64,000 bases of DNA, taken from Sphingosinicella sp942492965 (GTDB taxonomy: Bacteria; Pseudomonadota; Alphaproteobacteria; Sphingomonadales; Sphingomonadaceae). Positions within the stretch are counted from its first letter, which is position 1, and each line of letters begins with the position of its first letter. Where the stretch lies: NCBI GenBank assembly GCA_942492965.1, contig OW818656.1, forward strand, positions 744,001 to 808,000, written 5' to 3'. A model generated the notes under the pieces. The model ran no database searches, was not told the origin of the DNA, and worked only from the letters and a program-made list of their open reading frames with translations. A program made the translations under genes and the position numbers. This document shows, piece after piece, positions 1 through 7,969 of the stretch.

Positions 1-183
1 GTTTTCCGGGCACGCGAAGATGTAACCATCCGCCGCGAGCAGGTCGTCGGGGCTGGCCTCGGGGGCCGGTTTCAGTACGACCGCCACGTTCTCCTCCCGG
101 CGCGCGCCCTCCGCCGCCGCCTCGGCCATCTGGCGTGTGCCGCCGGTCATCGAATGCCAAACGATGAGGAGCCTCTTCGTCAT
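1..183 (-). CDS. Flavodoxin-family protein, N-terminal 61 residues (cut by window edge)
   Basis: The first 61 residues read MTKRLLIVWHSMTGGTRQMA and continue to ADGYIFACPEN. This is the start of a flavodoxin/NADPH-dependent FMN reductase fold: a beta strand, then an S/T-rich FMN phosphate loop (HSMTGGT), then a strand ending in a small-residue turn. Such proteins bind FMN and carry out electron transfer or quinone/flavin reduction in the cytoplasm. The ATG follows the stop codon of the upstream acyl-CoA dehydrogenase directly (TAAATG), so the two are probably co-transcribed. The rest of the gene lies outside the window, so the subfamily cannot be set. Confidence 0.7.
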   Translation of the reverse strand, partial: MTKRLLIVWHSMTGGTRQMAEAAAEGARREENVAVVLKPAPEASPDDLLAADGYIFACPEN

Positions 184-1476
184 TTACGCGCCCGCAAACG
201 CGGCCTTCCGCGGCCCCATGTAGCCGAACAGGAAAGCGGCGACCTTGCGCATCTGGATCTCCTCGGCGCCCTCGGTGATGCGGTAGCGGCGGTGGTGGCG
301 GTAGATGTGCTCGAACGGCTTGTGCCGCGAATAGCCGATACCGCCGTGCACCTGCATGGCGCGATCCGCCGCCTCGCAGACGAGCCGATTTGCCCAATAG
401 TTGCACATGGAAACCCGGTCCGAAAGCTCGCGTTCGATCGCCTTGTGCGGCATCCGGTCCATCTCCCACGCGGTCTTACGGATCAGCAGCCGCAGCATTT
501 CGGCCTGCGTCGCAAGCTCGACGAGCGGGAACTGGATCGCCTGGTTTTCCGCGAGCGCCTTGCCGAAGGGTTTGCGCGTTCGCGCGTATGCCACGCTCTC
601 CTCGATGCAGAAGACCGCCGCGCCGAGCGACGAGGCTGCCTGCCGGATGCGGTTCTGGTGGACGAACGACTGCGCGAGCGCGAGGCCCGCGCCAGGCGTG
701 CCGAGCACGGCGGATTCCGGCACCCAGACGTTCGTGAACGACACGCGCGGGTGATCGGTCGGCATGTTGAAAGTCCAGAGATATTCCTCGATCTTCACCC
801 CCGGCGTATCGGACGGCACGAGGATGCACGTTATGCCCCGCGCATCGCCGTCCGCGCCGTCTGTCCGCGCGAAGGTGGCGCAGTGCGTGGCGACGTGCAT
901 TCCGGTGGTCCACATCTTCTCGCCGTCGATGCGCCAGCCGGGCACGCCGCCCCGCGTCTCGGGTACAGCGCGCGTTTCCATGTGCGTCGCGTCGGAGCCG
1001 TGGTCGGGTTCGGTGAGGCCGAAGGCGACGATGCGCTCGCGCCGGAAGCCGCCGAGGATGAACTCCTGCTTTTGCGCCTCGGTGCCGAATTCCTCGAACA
1101 TGGCGACGAAGGGGAAGTTGCCGACGATCGAGTGCTCGTTCTGAAGGTCGTTGTGGAGGCCGAGGCCCTTTGCCGCGAAGTGCTCGCGGATCACCGCCAT
1201 CCAGAGGTTGGAGCCATCCTTGCCGCCGTACTTTTTCGGTGCGGAGAAGCGCCAGTGGCCGGCGGCGTCGGCGCGGCGCTGGGCTTCGGCGAGCAGCGCT
1301 TCCCATTCGGGGCGGGGAAGGCCGCCGTTCTCGAAATCGGTGCGCGCCCATTCGCGGCGGTGGTCGAAGTAGCGGATGTTATCGTCCGCGCGCTCGAGCG
1401 GCCTGATCTCTGCTTCGATGAAGGCGTCAAGTTCGGCGAGGTAGGCGACGAGCTCGGCGGGCAGATCGAAATCCAT
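184..1476 (-). CDS. Acyl-CoA dehydrogenase family protein
   Basis: A 430-residue flavoenzyme of the acyl-CoA dehydrogenase family, which oxidises acyl-CoA thioesters at the alpha-beta bond with FAD and passes electrons to ETF. It has a helical N-terminal domain, a central beta domain (GLTEPDHGSD, then GEKMWTTGM) and a C-terminal helical domain with MQVHGGIGYSRH and the ITEGAEEIQMRKVA segment, where the Glu before Gly is the usual catalytic base. A start ten codons further upstream is possible, but the ATG at 1476 follows a GAGGAGAGG ribosome site with good spacing. The length is slightly above the usual 380-400 residues, and the protein resembles the ACAD10/11-like group. The substrate is unknown. 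Confidence 0.9.
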   Translation of the reverse strand: MDFDLPAELVAYLAELDAFIEAEIRPLERADDNIRYFDHRREWARTDFENGGLPRPEWEALLAEAQRRADAAGHWRFSAPKKYGGKDGSNLWMAVIREHFAAKGLGLHNDLQNEHSIVGNFPFVAMFEEFGTEAQKQEFILGGFRRERIVAFGLTEPDHGSDATHMETRAVPETRGGVPGWRIDGEKMWTTGMHVATHCATFARTDGADGDARGITCILVPSDTPGVKIEEYLWTFNMPTDHPRVSFTNVWVPESAVLGTPGAGLALAQSFVHQNRIRQAASSLGAAVFCIEESVAYARTRKPFGKALAENQAIQFPLVELATQAEMLRLLIRKTAWEMDRMPHKAIERELSDRVSMCNYWANRLVCEAADRAMQVHGGIGYSRHKPFEHIYRHHRRYRITEGAEEIQMRKVAAFLFGYMGPRKAAFAGA

Positions 1477-1546
1477 GGGTCCTCTCCTCGCCTGCCAGAT
1501 AGACATGCGCCGGGGCGCGCGTCCACCGCGCGGGATTGAGAGGTCG

Positions 1547-1558
1547 TTAGACGTCTAA
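1547..1558. promoter_or_regulatory. 12-bp perfect palindrome TTAGACGTCTAA
   Basis: TTAGACGTCTAA is a perfect palindrome about 71 bp upstream of the acyl-CoA dehydrogenase start. It overlaps the stop codon of the gene at 1555-2268. It could be an operator for the dehydrogenase gene (TetR- or FadR-type regulators use short palindromes) or a chance occurrence. No regulator gene lies beside it. Confidence 0.3.
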
Positions 1559-2268
1559 GTGAGTGTGCCGTTTTCCTTGTAGCGCTGCTCGAGGAACTTG
1601 CCTTCGACGGCGAGCGCATCGAGATCACCGCGCACAAGCTGCTCGGAGAGCCGCCGAAGCTCGTCCGCGATCGTGACGAGGCCTTCGAGGAGCTGTTGCT
1701 CCGGCTCGCTCCCCGGCGTGCGGTAGGCTTGCGGCACCTTGAGGTAGGTGTCGACAAGGCGCGGCAGATGCTCGCCGATGAGGCGGCGCGCATCGCCCCC
1801 GATGGGCTGGCCGGTCGGCACCTGCCCGAGCTGCTCACCGAGCACTTCGAGGCGCAGCAGGATCTCGTCGATAAGCTTCGACGCGCGCGCCGGAAGGCTG
1901 CGGCGCTGGCGCTCCAGCCACGCCTCGACACGGCGGGGAATCGCCGCGAGATCGGTATTTTTCATGGCCTGCGGGGTCGGCATCTCCGCCTGCGGGCGAC
2001 GCAGCAGAAGCCAGCCACCGACACCAGCCACCGCGAGCACGAGCAGCAGGAAGCCGTTGATGCCGAGCGGCGCGATGAACATCGCGAAGAGCAACGCGGC
2101 CAGCGCGATTCCGCCCGCTGCCATGCCCGCATTGGCGATGCGCTGCGCCACCGATTTTGCTTGGCGCTGCGTGCGCCTGAGCGCGGCGGCGCGGCCCTCC
2201 GGCGTCTGGCCAAGGCGTTTCAGTGCCTCGTCGGCACGGCCGAGCATCTGCGAAACGTCACGCGCCAC
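1555..2268 (-). CDS. Membrane protein of unknown function in the telA operon
   Basis: 237 residues. An N-terminal basic helical stretch leads into two closely spaced hydrophobic segments (about residues 48-66 and 70-88, ending GGWLLLRRP). A long charged helical domain rich in Leu, Glu and Arg follows. The C-terminal part resembles the XpaC-like proteins often encoded beside telA, but I cannot assign a function. The start is GTG after GAGGGC. It begins 3 bp after the telA stop and is surely co-transcribed. A role in membrane stress or toxic-anion tolerance together with TelA is inferred from context only. Confidence 0.6.
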   Translation of the reverse strand: MARDVSQMLGRADEALKRLGQTPEGRAAALRRTQRQAKSVAQRIANAGMAAGGIALAALLFAMFIAPLGINGFLLLVLAVAGVGGWLLLRRPQAEMPTPQAMKNTDLAAIPRRVEAWLERQRRSLPARASKLIDEILLRLEVLGEQLGQVPTGQPIGGDARRLIGEHLPRLVDTYLKVPQAYRTPGSEPEQQLLEGLVTIADELRRLSEQLVRGDLDALAVEGKFLEQRYKENGTLT

Positions 2269-2271
2269 GGG

Positions 2272-3459
2272 TCAGCCCTCGATCGCCTTGAAGGTCGTCG
2301 CCGGGCCCTTGATCTGCGCCTGCGACGCACCCTCGGCGCGCGCGATGTAGCCGCGCGACTTCTCGACCTCGCCAGACAGCGTCTCGACCGTTTCCTTCAT
2401 GGAGGCGAGCGCTTCCATCTTGAACGTGTCGATCGAGTCCATCGTGGCGTAGATGTTTTCGAAGGCGCGCTTCAGCGTCTCGATCGGGATCGTCGCGGAT
2501 GCCGCCTGCTTGTGGATTTCGCCGGTCTGGTTCCTGAGCATCGTGCTCGTCGAGTCGATCACGCCCGCCGTCGTCGTGTTGAGCGCGGTGATCTGGTCGA
2601 GCACAAGCCGCTGGCTGGTGAGCGCCTGCGCGACCGTGACGGCCGTGCGCAGCGCCGACACCGTCGTCGTCGAGGCGCGGTCGACGCCCTTGGTCAACTC
2701 GACATTGTTCTTCTTGACGAGATCGAGCGCGAGATAACCCTGTACGCTCACCGCCATCTGCGTGAGGAGGTCAGTCGTCCGCTGGCGCGCGTAGAACAGC
2801 GCGCTTTCGCGTATCGCCTTCGCCTTTGCGGGATCGGAAACCTCAAGCTCCGCCGCGGCCGCTTCGAGCTTTGCGTCCAGCGTCTTCGAGACGTGGATCA
2901 TCTGCTCGAGCTTCTCCATCGTCTTCCAGAGGTTCTGGCGTTCGACGTCGATCGCGGCATTGTCGCGGAACAGCTCCTCGCGGCTGTTCGACAGATTGTC
3001 GAGGATGCCCGAGATATGGCTCTGCGCGGAGCGGTACTTGTCGAAATAGCGGTTGGCGCGGCTGCCGAAGGGAATGATGCCGAGAATCTTGCGCGGGGCG
3101 AGCTTCTTGCCGTCCGTGCCCGGATCGAGGTCTTCGACCGTGCGGCGCAGCGCGACGAGATCCTTGCCGATATTGCCCTCGGCATTGATCGCCTTCACCG
3201 GGCGATCGAGGAAGCGGTTCGATTGCTGCGCGGCCTCGGCGATTTCGCGGCGGCCGAGCGCCGTCACCTCATCGACGAGCTTGCCGAAGGCGGGGCTGTT
3301 CGCATCCTGCGCCAGCAGATCGTCGACGAAGCTGTCGACGGTGGCTTCAAGTTTGGTCTTCTTCTCGTCGCTGATCGGCACGAGTCCCGCTGCTTTTTCG
3401 GGCGCCACGGCGATCACGGGATCGGGGGCCTGAAGCTTCAGCTCGGTTTCGGTTTGCAT
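2272..3459 (-). CDS. telA: TelA-like toxic anion (tellurite) resistance protein
   Basis: A 395-residue, mostly helical cytoplasmic protein. The pattern DSFVDDLLAQDANSPAFGKL near residue 40, then GRREIAEAAQQSNRFLDRP and long coiled-coil helices to the end, is typical of the TelA/KlaA family. Members are linked to tellurite and other anion or cell-envelope stress resistance; the molecular mechanism is not settled. The length is typical of the family. The gene is first in a two-gene operon with the membrane protein at 1555-2268 and is divergent from the secreted protein at 3540. Confidence 0.87.
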   Translation of the reverse strand: MQTETELKLQAPDPVIAVAPEKAAGLVPISDEKKTKLEATVDSFVDDLLAQDANSPAFGKLVDEVTALGRREIAEAAQQSNRFLDRPVKAINAEGNIGKDLVALRRTVEDLDPGTDGKKLAPRKILGIIPFGSRANRYFDKYRSAQSHISGILDNLSNSREELFRDNAAIDVERQNLWKTMEKLEQMIHVSKTLDAKLEAAAAELEVSDPAKAKAIRESALFYARQRTTDLLTQMAVSVQGYLALDLVKKNNVELTKGVDRASTTTVSALRTAVTVAQALTSQRLVLDQITALNTTTAGVIDSTSTMLRNQTGEIHKQAASATIPIETLKRAFENIYATMDSIDTFKMEALASMKETVETLSGEVEKSRGYIARAEGASQAQIKGPATTFKAIEG

Positions 3460-3539
3460 TACCGCTCCTAATGATCCGTTTCCTGTCCTATGCTTACCAC
3501 CATATTGGGTGTGTTAGCCATATAATACAAGAGGACGCC

Positions 3540-4436
3540 GTGAACAGCCTGTACCGCCTGACGCTGCCCCCGCTTGCACTGCTCGCCGCGAGCGCGGCCG
3601 CGCAGCAGCCCGAGCCGACAAGCGCGGCGGATTCGGCGCTGCACCTGTCGCGCACGCTCGGCATCAGCCTTGAAGAGGCGGAGGCACGGATGCGGCTTGC
3701 GGACCGACTCGCCGTGTTCCAGCTCCGCGTGCGCTCCGACCCGGATTTTGCGGGCCTCTACCTCGAACACGAGCCGAAGGCGCAGGCCGTGGTGCTGTTC
3801 AAGGGCGATGCCGCCGCAAAGCTGAAGCGCTACGTGGGGGACGACGCCTTCGTGCCGCGCAGCGTGGAATACTCGCTCGCCGACCTCACCGCCGCCGAAA
3901 CCGAAGCGAAAGACGCGTTCAAGGCCGCCGGGCTGGCGCTTGTCGGTACGGAGCGGGACATCGAGGCGAACCGCGTCCTCCTCCACGTCGTCGATGATGC
4001 CGCGGCGAAGGCCGCCATCGCCGCGGGCCGACTGAAGTTGTCGCCAGCGGTGGTGCTCGATGTCGTCGGCGACGACAGCATCCCGCAGCCGCAGACGCTG
4101 GGTGCCATCACCCACTTCCCACAGGCGCGCGATCCTTCGGGCGCCGCGATGCGGGCGTTGCTCACCGGCACGCTGTTCGTGAAGGACGGGTGCCTGCGCG
4201 TCGGCAACGAAGCTGGCGAGAGCCGCCTCGTGCTCTGGCCCTCCTCCGCCCGGCTTTCCGAAGAGGGCGGCAAGCTCGTCGTGCGTGACGGCGCGGCAGG
4301 CGGCACGCTCGCGGTCGGCAGCGCCGTGTCGCTTTCCGGCGGCGGCACCACCGAACCGCCGCCGCCCGGCTACCTGCTGGAAGGCATCCCGCGCGCCTGC
4401 ACCGGTCCTTACTGGATCGCGGCAAAGGGCTGGTAG
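3540..4436 (+). CDS. Secreted protein of unknown function with protease-prodomain-like repeats
   Basis: 298 residues from a GTG start. The GTG is preferred because a clear signal peptide (MNSLYRLTLPPLALLAASAAA) begins there and GAGGA lies just upstream; a perfect TATAAT sits at 3521-3526. The mature part has a helix-rich region (LSRTLGISLEEAEARM and onward) and then two alpha/beta units such as LALVGTERDIEANRVLLHVV. This resembles the prodomains of alpha-lytic/streptogrisin-type proteases. No serine-protease catalytic domain follows; the C-terminal half is a small beta-rich domain ending in CTGPYW. It sits 1 bp before the cytochrome b gene. Function unknown. Confidence 0.65.
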   Translation: MNSLYRLTLPPLALLAASAAAQQPEPTSAADSALHLSRTLGISLEEAEARMRLADRLAVFQLRVRSDPDFAGLYLEHEPKAQAVVLFKGDAAAKLKRYVGDDAFVPRSVEYSLADLTAAETEAKDAFKAAGLALVGTERDIEANRVLLHVVDDAAAKAAIAAGRLKLSPAVVLDVVGDDSIPQPQTLGAITHFPQARDPSGAAMRALLTGTLFVKDGCLRVGNEAGESRLVLWPSSARLSEEGGKLVVRDGAAGGTLAVGSAVSLSGGGTTEPPPPGYLLEGIPRACTGPYWIAAKGW

Positions 4437-4437
4437 C

Positions 4438-5229
4438 GTGATCGTCCGCCGCCACAGGCTGCCCGTCAGGCTCTGGCACTGGACGAATGCGATCGCGGTG
4501 TTCGTGCTGCTGATGAGCGGCCTGATGATCTTCAACGCGCACCCGCGCCTCTACTGGGGCGCATACGGCGCCAATCCGGACCCGGCCTGGCTGGAAATCT
4601 ACGCGACACGCACATCCGGCGTGCTGCGTGTCGGCGATCTGCGCGTCGAGACGACCGGCGTGCTCGGGCGCTGGACCGACCCGAACGGCGTCTCGCGCGC
4701 GCTTGCCTTCCCGCACTGGGCGACGATCCCGTCCACCTACAATCTGGCGCTCGCCCGGCGCTGGCACATCGCGTTCGCATGGCTGCTCGCCGTCGCGGGG
4801 AGCCTGTACCTCGTCTGGACGGTCGCCAGCCGCCATGCCGCTGAGCTTCTGCCAAGCAGGCGGGAGCTTGCGCCCGGCCACGTGTGGCAGGACATCAAGG
4901 CCCACGCCCAGCTTCGCTTCCCGCGCGGCGAGGCGGCGCTCCGCTACAACGTGCTGCAGAAGCTCGCTTATGCAGGCACGGTGTTCATCCTCCTGCCCGC
5001 GATGGTGCTGAGCGGTCTTGCCATGTCGCCGGCGATCGACGCGGCGTGGCCCTGGCTCGTCGACCTGTTCGGCGGGCGGCAATCGGCGCGCTCGGTGCAT
5101 TTCATCAGCGCGGCGCTGATCACCGCCTTCATCGCCGTGCATTTGCTGATGGTGCTGCTGTCGGGCCCCTTGAACGGGATCGGGTCGATGATCACCGGCC
5201 GCCACCGCATACCGGATGATACGCCATGA
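4438..5229 (+). CDS. Cytochrome b/b6-domain membrane protein
   Basis: 263 residues with about four transmembrane helices. Heme-ligand-type histidines occur in LPVRLWHWTNAIAVF, in RRWHIAFAWLLAV and near the C-terminus (VHFISAALITAFIAVHLLMV). This fits the di-heme cytochrome b561 / Ni,Fe-hydrogenase cytochrome b family, which carries electrons between the quinone pool and a periplasmic partner. A GTG start at 4438 lies 1 bp after the previous stop. A periplasmic loop of about 60-70 residues separates the first two helices. It overlaps the following molybdopterin oxidoreductase by ATGA, so the two likely form one complex. Confidence 0.8.
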   Translation: MIVRRHRLPVRLWHWTNAIAVFVLLMSGLMIFNAHPRLYWGAYGANPDPAWLEIYATRTSGVLRVGDLRVETTGVLGRWTDPNGVSRALAFPHWATIPSTYNLALARRWHIAFAWLLAVAGSLYLVWTVASRHAAELLPSRRELAPGHVWQDIKAHAQLRFPRGEAALRYNVLQKLAYAGTVFILLPAMVLSGLAMSPAIDAAWPWLVDLFGGRQSARSVHFISAALITAFIAVHLLMVLLSGPLNGIGSMITGRHRIPDDTP

Positions 5230-5987
5230 AACACCTTGTTACCCGTCGCGGAATCATGGGGGGTCTCGTTGCGGGCGCCGGCCTCGCGGTTTCGGGCTGC
5301 GACCGGCTCGGCCAGAGCGAAGGCTTCCGAGAGGCCCTGTTCGGCGCCGAAAAGCTCACAATGCGCGCGCAGAGGCTGATCAGCGGCCGCGACGCGCTGG
5401 CGCGGGAGTTCAGCGCAGCGGAGATGTCGCCCGTGTTCCGCATGAACGGCAACACCCTGCCCGCCGACGCCGCCTATGCGCGCCATGCGGCGACCGGGTT
5501 TGTGGACTGGCGACTGGCGGTGGACGGGCTGGTCGAGCGCCCGCTGGCTCTGTCGCTCGATGCGATCCGCGCCCTGCCCGCACGCGCGCAGATCACGCGG
5601 CATGACTGCGTGGAGGGGTGGAGCGCGATCGGCAAGTGGACCGGCGTACCACTGAAAACGCTGCTTGATGCTGCCGGGCTTCGGGACGGCGCGCGCTATG
5701 TGATCTTCCACTGCGCCGACGATTTCCGCGGCACACGCTACTATGAATCGATCGATCTCATCGATGCCTTCCACCCGCAGACGATCCTCGCCTGGGGCAT
5801 GAACGATGCCCCGCTGCCCATCGGCCACGGTGCGCCGCTGCGCCTGCGGGTCGAACGGCAGCTCGGCTACAAGCACGCGAAGTTCGTTACGCGCGTTGAG
5901 GTCGCGTCAACCTTTGCTAACACCGGCGGCGGGAAAGGCGGCTATTGGGAAGACCGTGTCGGCTACGAATGGTACGCCGGAATTTAA
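5226..5987 (+). CDS. Molybdopterin-dependent oxidoreductase, sulfite-oxidase fold, Tat-exported
   Basis: 253 residues. The N-terminus has a Tat-like signal (VTRRGIMGGLVAGAGLAVSGC) whose Cys may also be a lipobox. The core DGLVERPLALSLDAIRALPA, then ITRHDCVEGWSAIGKWTGVPL, holds the conserved Cys that ligates Mo in sulfite oxidase and MsrP-type enzymes. HCADDFRGTRYYESID and YKHAKFVTRVEV are also family-like. It probably acts in the periplasm and exchanges electrons with the cytochrome b encoded just upstream, as MsrP does with MsrQ. The cytochrome is not a clear MsrQ, so methionine sulfoxide repair is only one possibility. Confidence 0.85.
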   Translation: MKHLVTRRGIMGGLVAGAGLAVSGCDRLGQSEGFREALFGAEKLTMRAQRLISGRDALAREFSAAEMSPVFRMNGNTLPADAAYARHAATGFVDWRLAVDGLVERPLALSLDAIRALPARAQITRHDCVEGWSAIGKWTGVPLKTLLDAAGLRDGARYVIFHCADDFRGTRYYESIDLIDAFHPQTILAWGMNDAPLPIGHGAPLRLRVERQLGYKHAKFVTRVEVASTFANTGGGKGGYWEDRVGYEWYAGI

Positions 5988-6053
5988 CCGTTACACGTCA
6001 GAAACGGCCGGAATGCTGCGCTTTCGTAACAAACCGGTGAAATTTACAATGCA

Positions 6054-6080
6054 TTGAGAATTAAGGATTCCATGTATAAA
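6054..6080 (+). promoter_or_regulatory. Possible sigma-70-type promoter for the sigma-54 activator gene
   Basis: TTGAGA at 6054-6059 and TATAAA at 6075-6080 are separated by 15 bp, which is short. They lie in an AT-rich stretch 65 bp before the activator gene. The region 5988-6144 contains several GTTAC/GTAAC words but no GG-N10-GC sigma-54 site, so housekeeping transcription of the regulator is plausible. Confidence 0.3.
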
Positions 6081-6144
6081 TTTCGTTAACCATTTCACTG
6101 TTACACCCTGTTTCACGGCGTCAGGGGTGTCGCCGAGGGGGAAC

Positions 6145-7275
6145 ATGATGACGGTTGCAACGGGGGCTGCAGCAGGCGGCGGTATTGCCGAACTGGAAAC
6201 GCTGCTTATCGGTCGCAGTGAAGCGATCGTCAGGGTCCGAAATCTCATCATGCGTCTCGCCGGTTCACAGGCTTCCGTGCTCGTCACGGGCCCGTCCGGC
6301 ACAGGCAAAGAAGTCGTCGCGCGCTGCCTGCACCTCGCCTCTGCCCGCCGGAACAACGAATTCGTCGCCGTGAACTGCGGTGCCATCCCCCGCGAACTCA
6401 TCGAATCGGAACTCTTCGGCCACGAAAAGGGTGCTTTCACCGGCGCGCTGCAAAGCCGCAAGGGCCGCTTCGAGGCCGCTGACGGCGGCACGATTTTCCT
6501 CGACGAGATTGGCGACATGCCCGCCGACATGCAGGTGAAGCTGCTGCGCGTGCTCGAAGAGCGCAAGATCGAGCGCGTCGGCAGCAACAAGACGATGGCC
6601 GTCGATGTGCGCGTCATCTCCGCCACGCACAAGAACCTGGAACTGGCGATCGCCGAGGGCCGCTTCCGCGAAGACCTCTTCTACCGCCTCAACATCTTCC
6701 CGCTGCAGCTGCCGGCGCTCGCCGACCGCCGCGAAGATATTCCGATGCTGATCGCGCACTTCCTGAAGCTGTCGGGCACGAAGCTGCGCTTCGATGCCTC
6801 GGCGCTGCGCGCACTCTGCCAGCACAACTGGCCGGGCAACATCCGCGAGTTGCGCAACGTCGTTGAGCGCGCGGTCGTGCTGTTCGGCGAAGGGGACATC
6901 GGCGTCGACGATGTCGAAATGCTGATCGGCGCGACGCTCGAGCGCCGCGAACCGCTGAACGAGGATGCCGCGATCTGGGATGCCACCACGGTTTCCGAAG
7001 AAGAAGCGGATACGCGCTTGCCCGCGGCCACCGTCGTTCCGCTGCGCCCCTACGACAACAGTCTCGACATGGACCCGCGCGCGCTTCTGGGCGCCGGTAC
7101 GTGCGACATGCGCGCGCTCGTCGCGAAACTCGAACAGTCGCTGATCCACGCGGCGCTCGAACAGAGCGGCGACATCGTCGCGGACGCTGCCCGCGTCCTT
7201 GGCCTCCAGCGCACCTCGCTCATCGAGAAGATGCGCAAGTACCAGATCAGCCGCGGCGAACGCGCCTTCGCCTAA
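6145..7275 (+). CDS. Sigma-54-dependent flagellar activator (FlbD/FleQ-like, no receiver domain)
   Basis: 376 residues. An AAA+ sigma-54 interaction domain starts about 20 residues in: Walker A GPSGTGKE, the sigma-54 contact loop GAFTGA, Walker B GTIFLDEIGDM and WPGNIRELRNVVERAV. An acidic linker and a Fis-type helix-turn-helix (SGDIVADAARVLGLQRTSLIEKMRKY) follow. An ATG is chosen over the upstream GTG because GAGGGGG precedes it. There is no N-terminal receiver or FleQ domain, so activity is probably set by expression or a partner protein. It should activate the fliE, fliK, flhA and flgB promoters. Its stop overlaps that of the convergent fliT-like gene by 4 bp. Confidence 0.92.
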   Translation: MMTVATGAAAGGGIAELETLLIGRSEAIVRVRNLIMRLAGSQASVLVTGPSGTGKEVVARCLHLASARRNNEFVAVNCGAIPRELIESELFGHEKGAFTGALQSRKGRFEAADGGTIFLDEIGDMPADMQVKLLRVLEERKIERVGSNKTMAVDVRVISATHKNLELAIAEGRFREDLFYRLNIFPLQLPALADRREDIPMLIAHFLKLSGTKLRFDASALRALCQHNWPGNIRELRNVVERAVVLFGEGDIGVDDVEMLIGATLERREPLNEDAAIWDATTVSEEEADTRLPAATVVPLRPYDNSLDMDPRALLGAGTCDMRALVAKLEQSLIHAALEQSGDIVADAARVLGLQRTSLIEKMRKYQISRGERAFA

Positions 7276-7607
7276 GCCGTGCGCGTTTTCCCGTAGAGCC
7301 TGCGCGCGGTGCCGGACTGGCGCAGCGCATGGACGCTACGCTCGTGCGCGCGGCGACCGACATCGATAGCGTGGCCGATCGTGACCGCTTGTGATTCGGC
7401 CTGACGTAGCGCGCCGAGCGCCTCGGTGCGCAGCGCCGGATCGGCAGCGAGCCCCGAAAGCGTCTTCACGAGTGCGAGGCGGACCGTTTCATAGCGCTCC
7501 ACAGCCGTCCAGTCGCCGCCCGCCGCGGCGTGCGCCGTCATGCCGGAAAGCGATTCGAGGTCGGTGAGAAGGGCCGGAATCGCGGTCACGGGCGAATCTG
7601 CCGCCAC
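7272..7607 (-). CDS. FliT-like flagellar protein (hypothetical)
   Basis: 111 residues, helical and small, encoded directly after fliS with a 22-bp overlap. The pattern (LLTDLESLSG near the N-terminus, ERYETVRLALVKTL, then a C-terminal basic helix) resembles the size and helical content of FliT/FliD-export chaperones. Sequence identity is not obvious, so the call rests mainly on position. The start is GTG after GGAGA. The stop overlaps the stop of the activator gene coming from the other side. Confidence 0.5.
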   Translation of the reverse strand: MAADSPVTAIPALLTDLESLSGMTAHAAAGGDWTAVERYETVRLALVKTLSGLAADPALRTEALGALRQAESQAVTIGHAIDVGRRAHERSVHALRQSGTARRLYGKTRTA

Positions 7608-7969
7608 GCGTCTCCAAGGCCGGCGGCGGCCTCCGTGGCGGCGGCAAGGCGGCGCGAATCATTGTCGCGGCCAGCCGCGATCGTCTCCTGGCGGAGGTAG
7701 CCGTAGGCCGACGAAAGCGATTTCGCGACCGGACCGCCGCGATTGAAATCGAGGCTCGATTCGAGACCGTGCAGGATCGAAAGCGCACGGCTGATGCGGC
7801 TGCTCTTCAGGGCGAGATCGCCCCGGTCGATCGCAATGCCCGCCTGCCGAAGCGCGGAGAGCAGTTCGTCGTACAGCATCTCGATCAGGCGGTGAGGGTT
7901 CGCCTGCTCGGTGCGGGTGGCGGTGTCGATGGCGGCATACTGCTGCCGCGCGCGCAGAGCCTGCATCAT
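7586..7969 (-). CDS. fliS: Flagellin export chaperone FliS
   Basis: 127 residues with the FliS core QQYAAIDTATRTEQANPHRLIEMLYDELL, followed by the helices AGIAIDRGDLALKSSRISRALSILHGLESSLDF. FliS binds the disordered C-terminus of flagellin in the cytoplasm, prevents early polymerisation and delivers it to the FlhA gate. Two adjacent ATGs are possible starts; the first overlaps the fliD stop (TGATG), which indicates coupled translation. Length is normal for the family. Confidence 0.93.
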   Translation of the reverse strand: MMQALRARQQYAAIDTATRTEQANPHRLIEMLYDELLSALRQAGIAIDRGDLALKSSRISRALSILHGLESSLDFNRGGPVAKSLSSAYGYLRQETIAAGRDNDSRRLAAATEAAAGLGDAWRQIRP

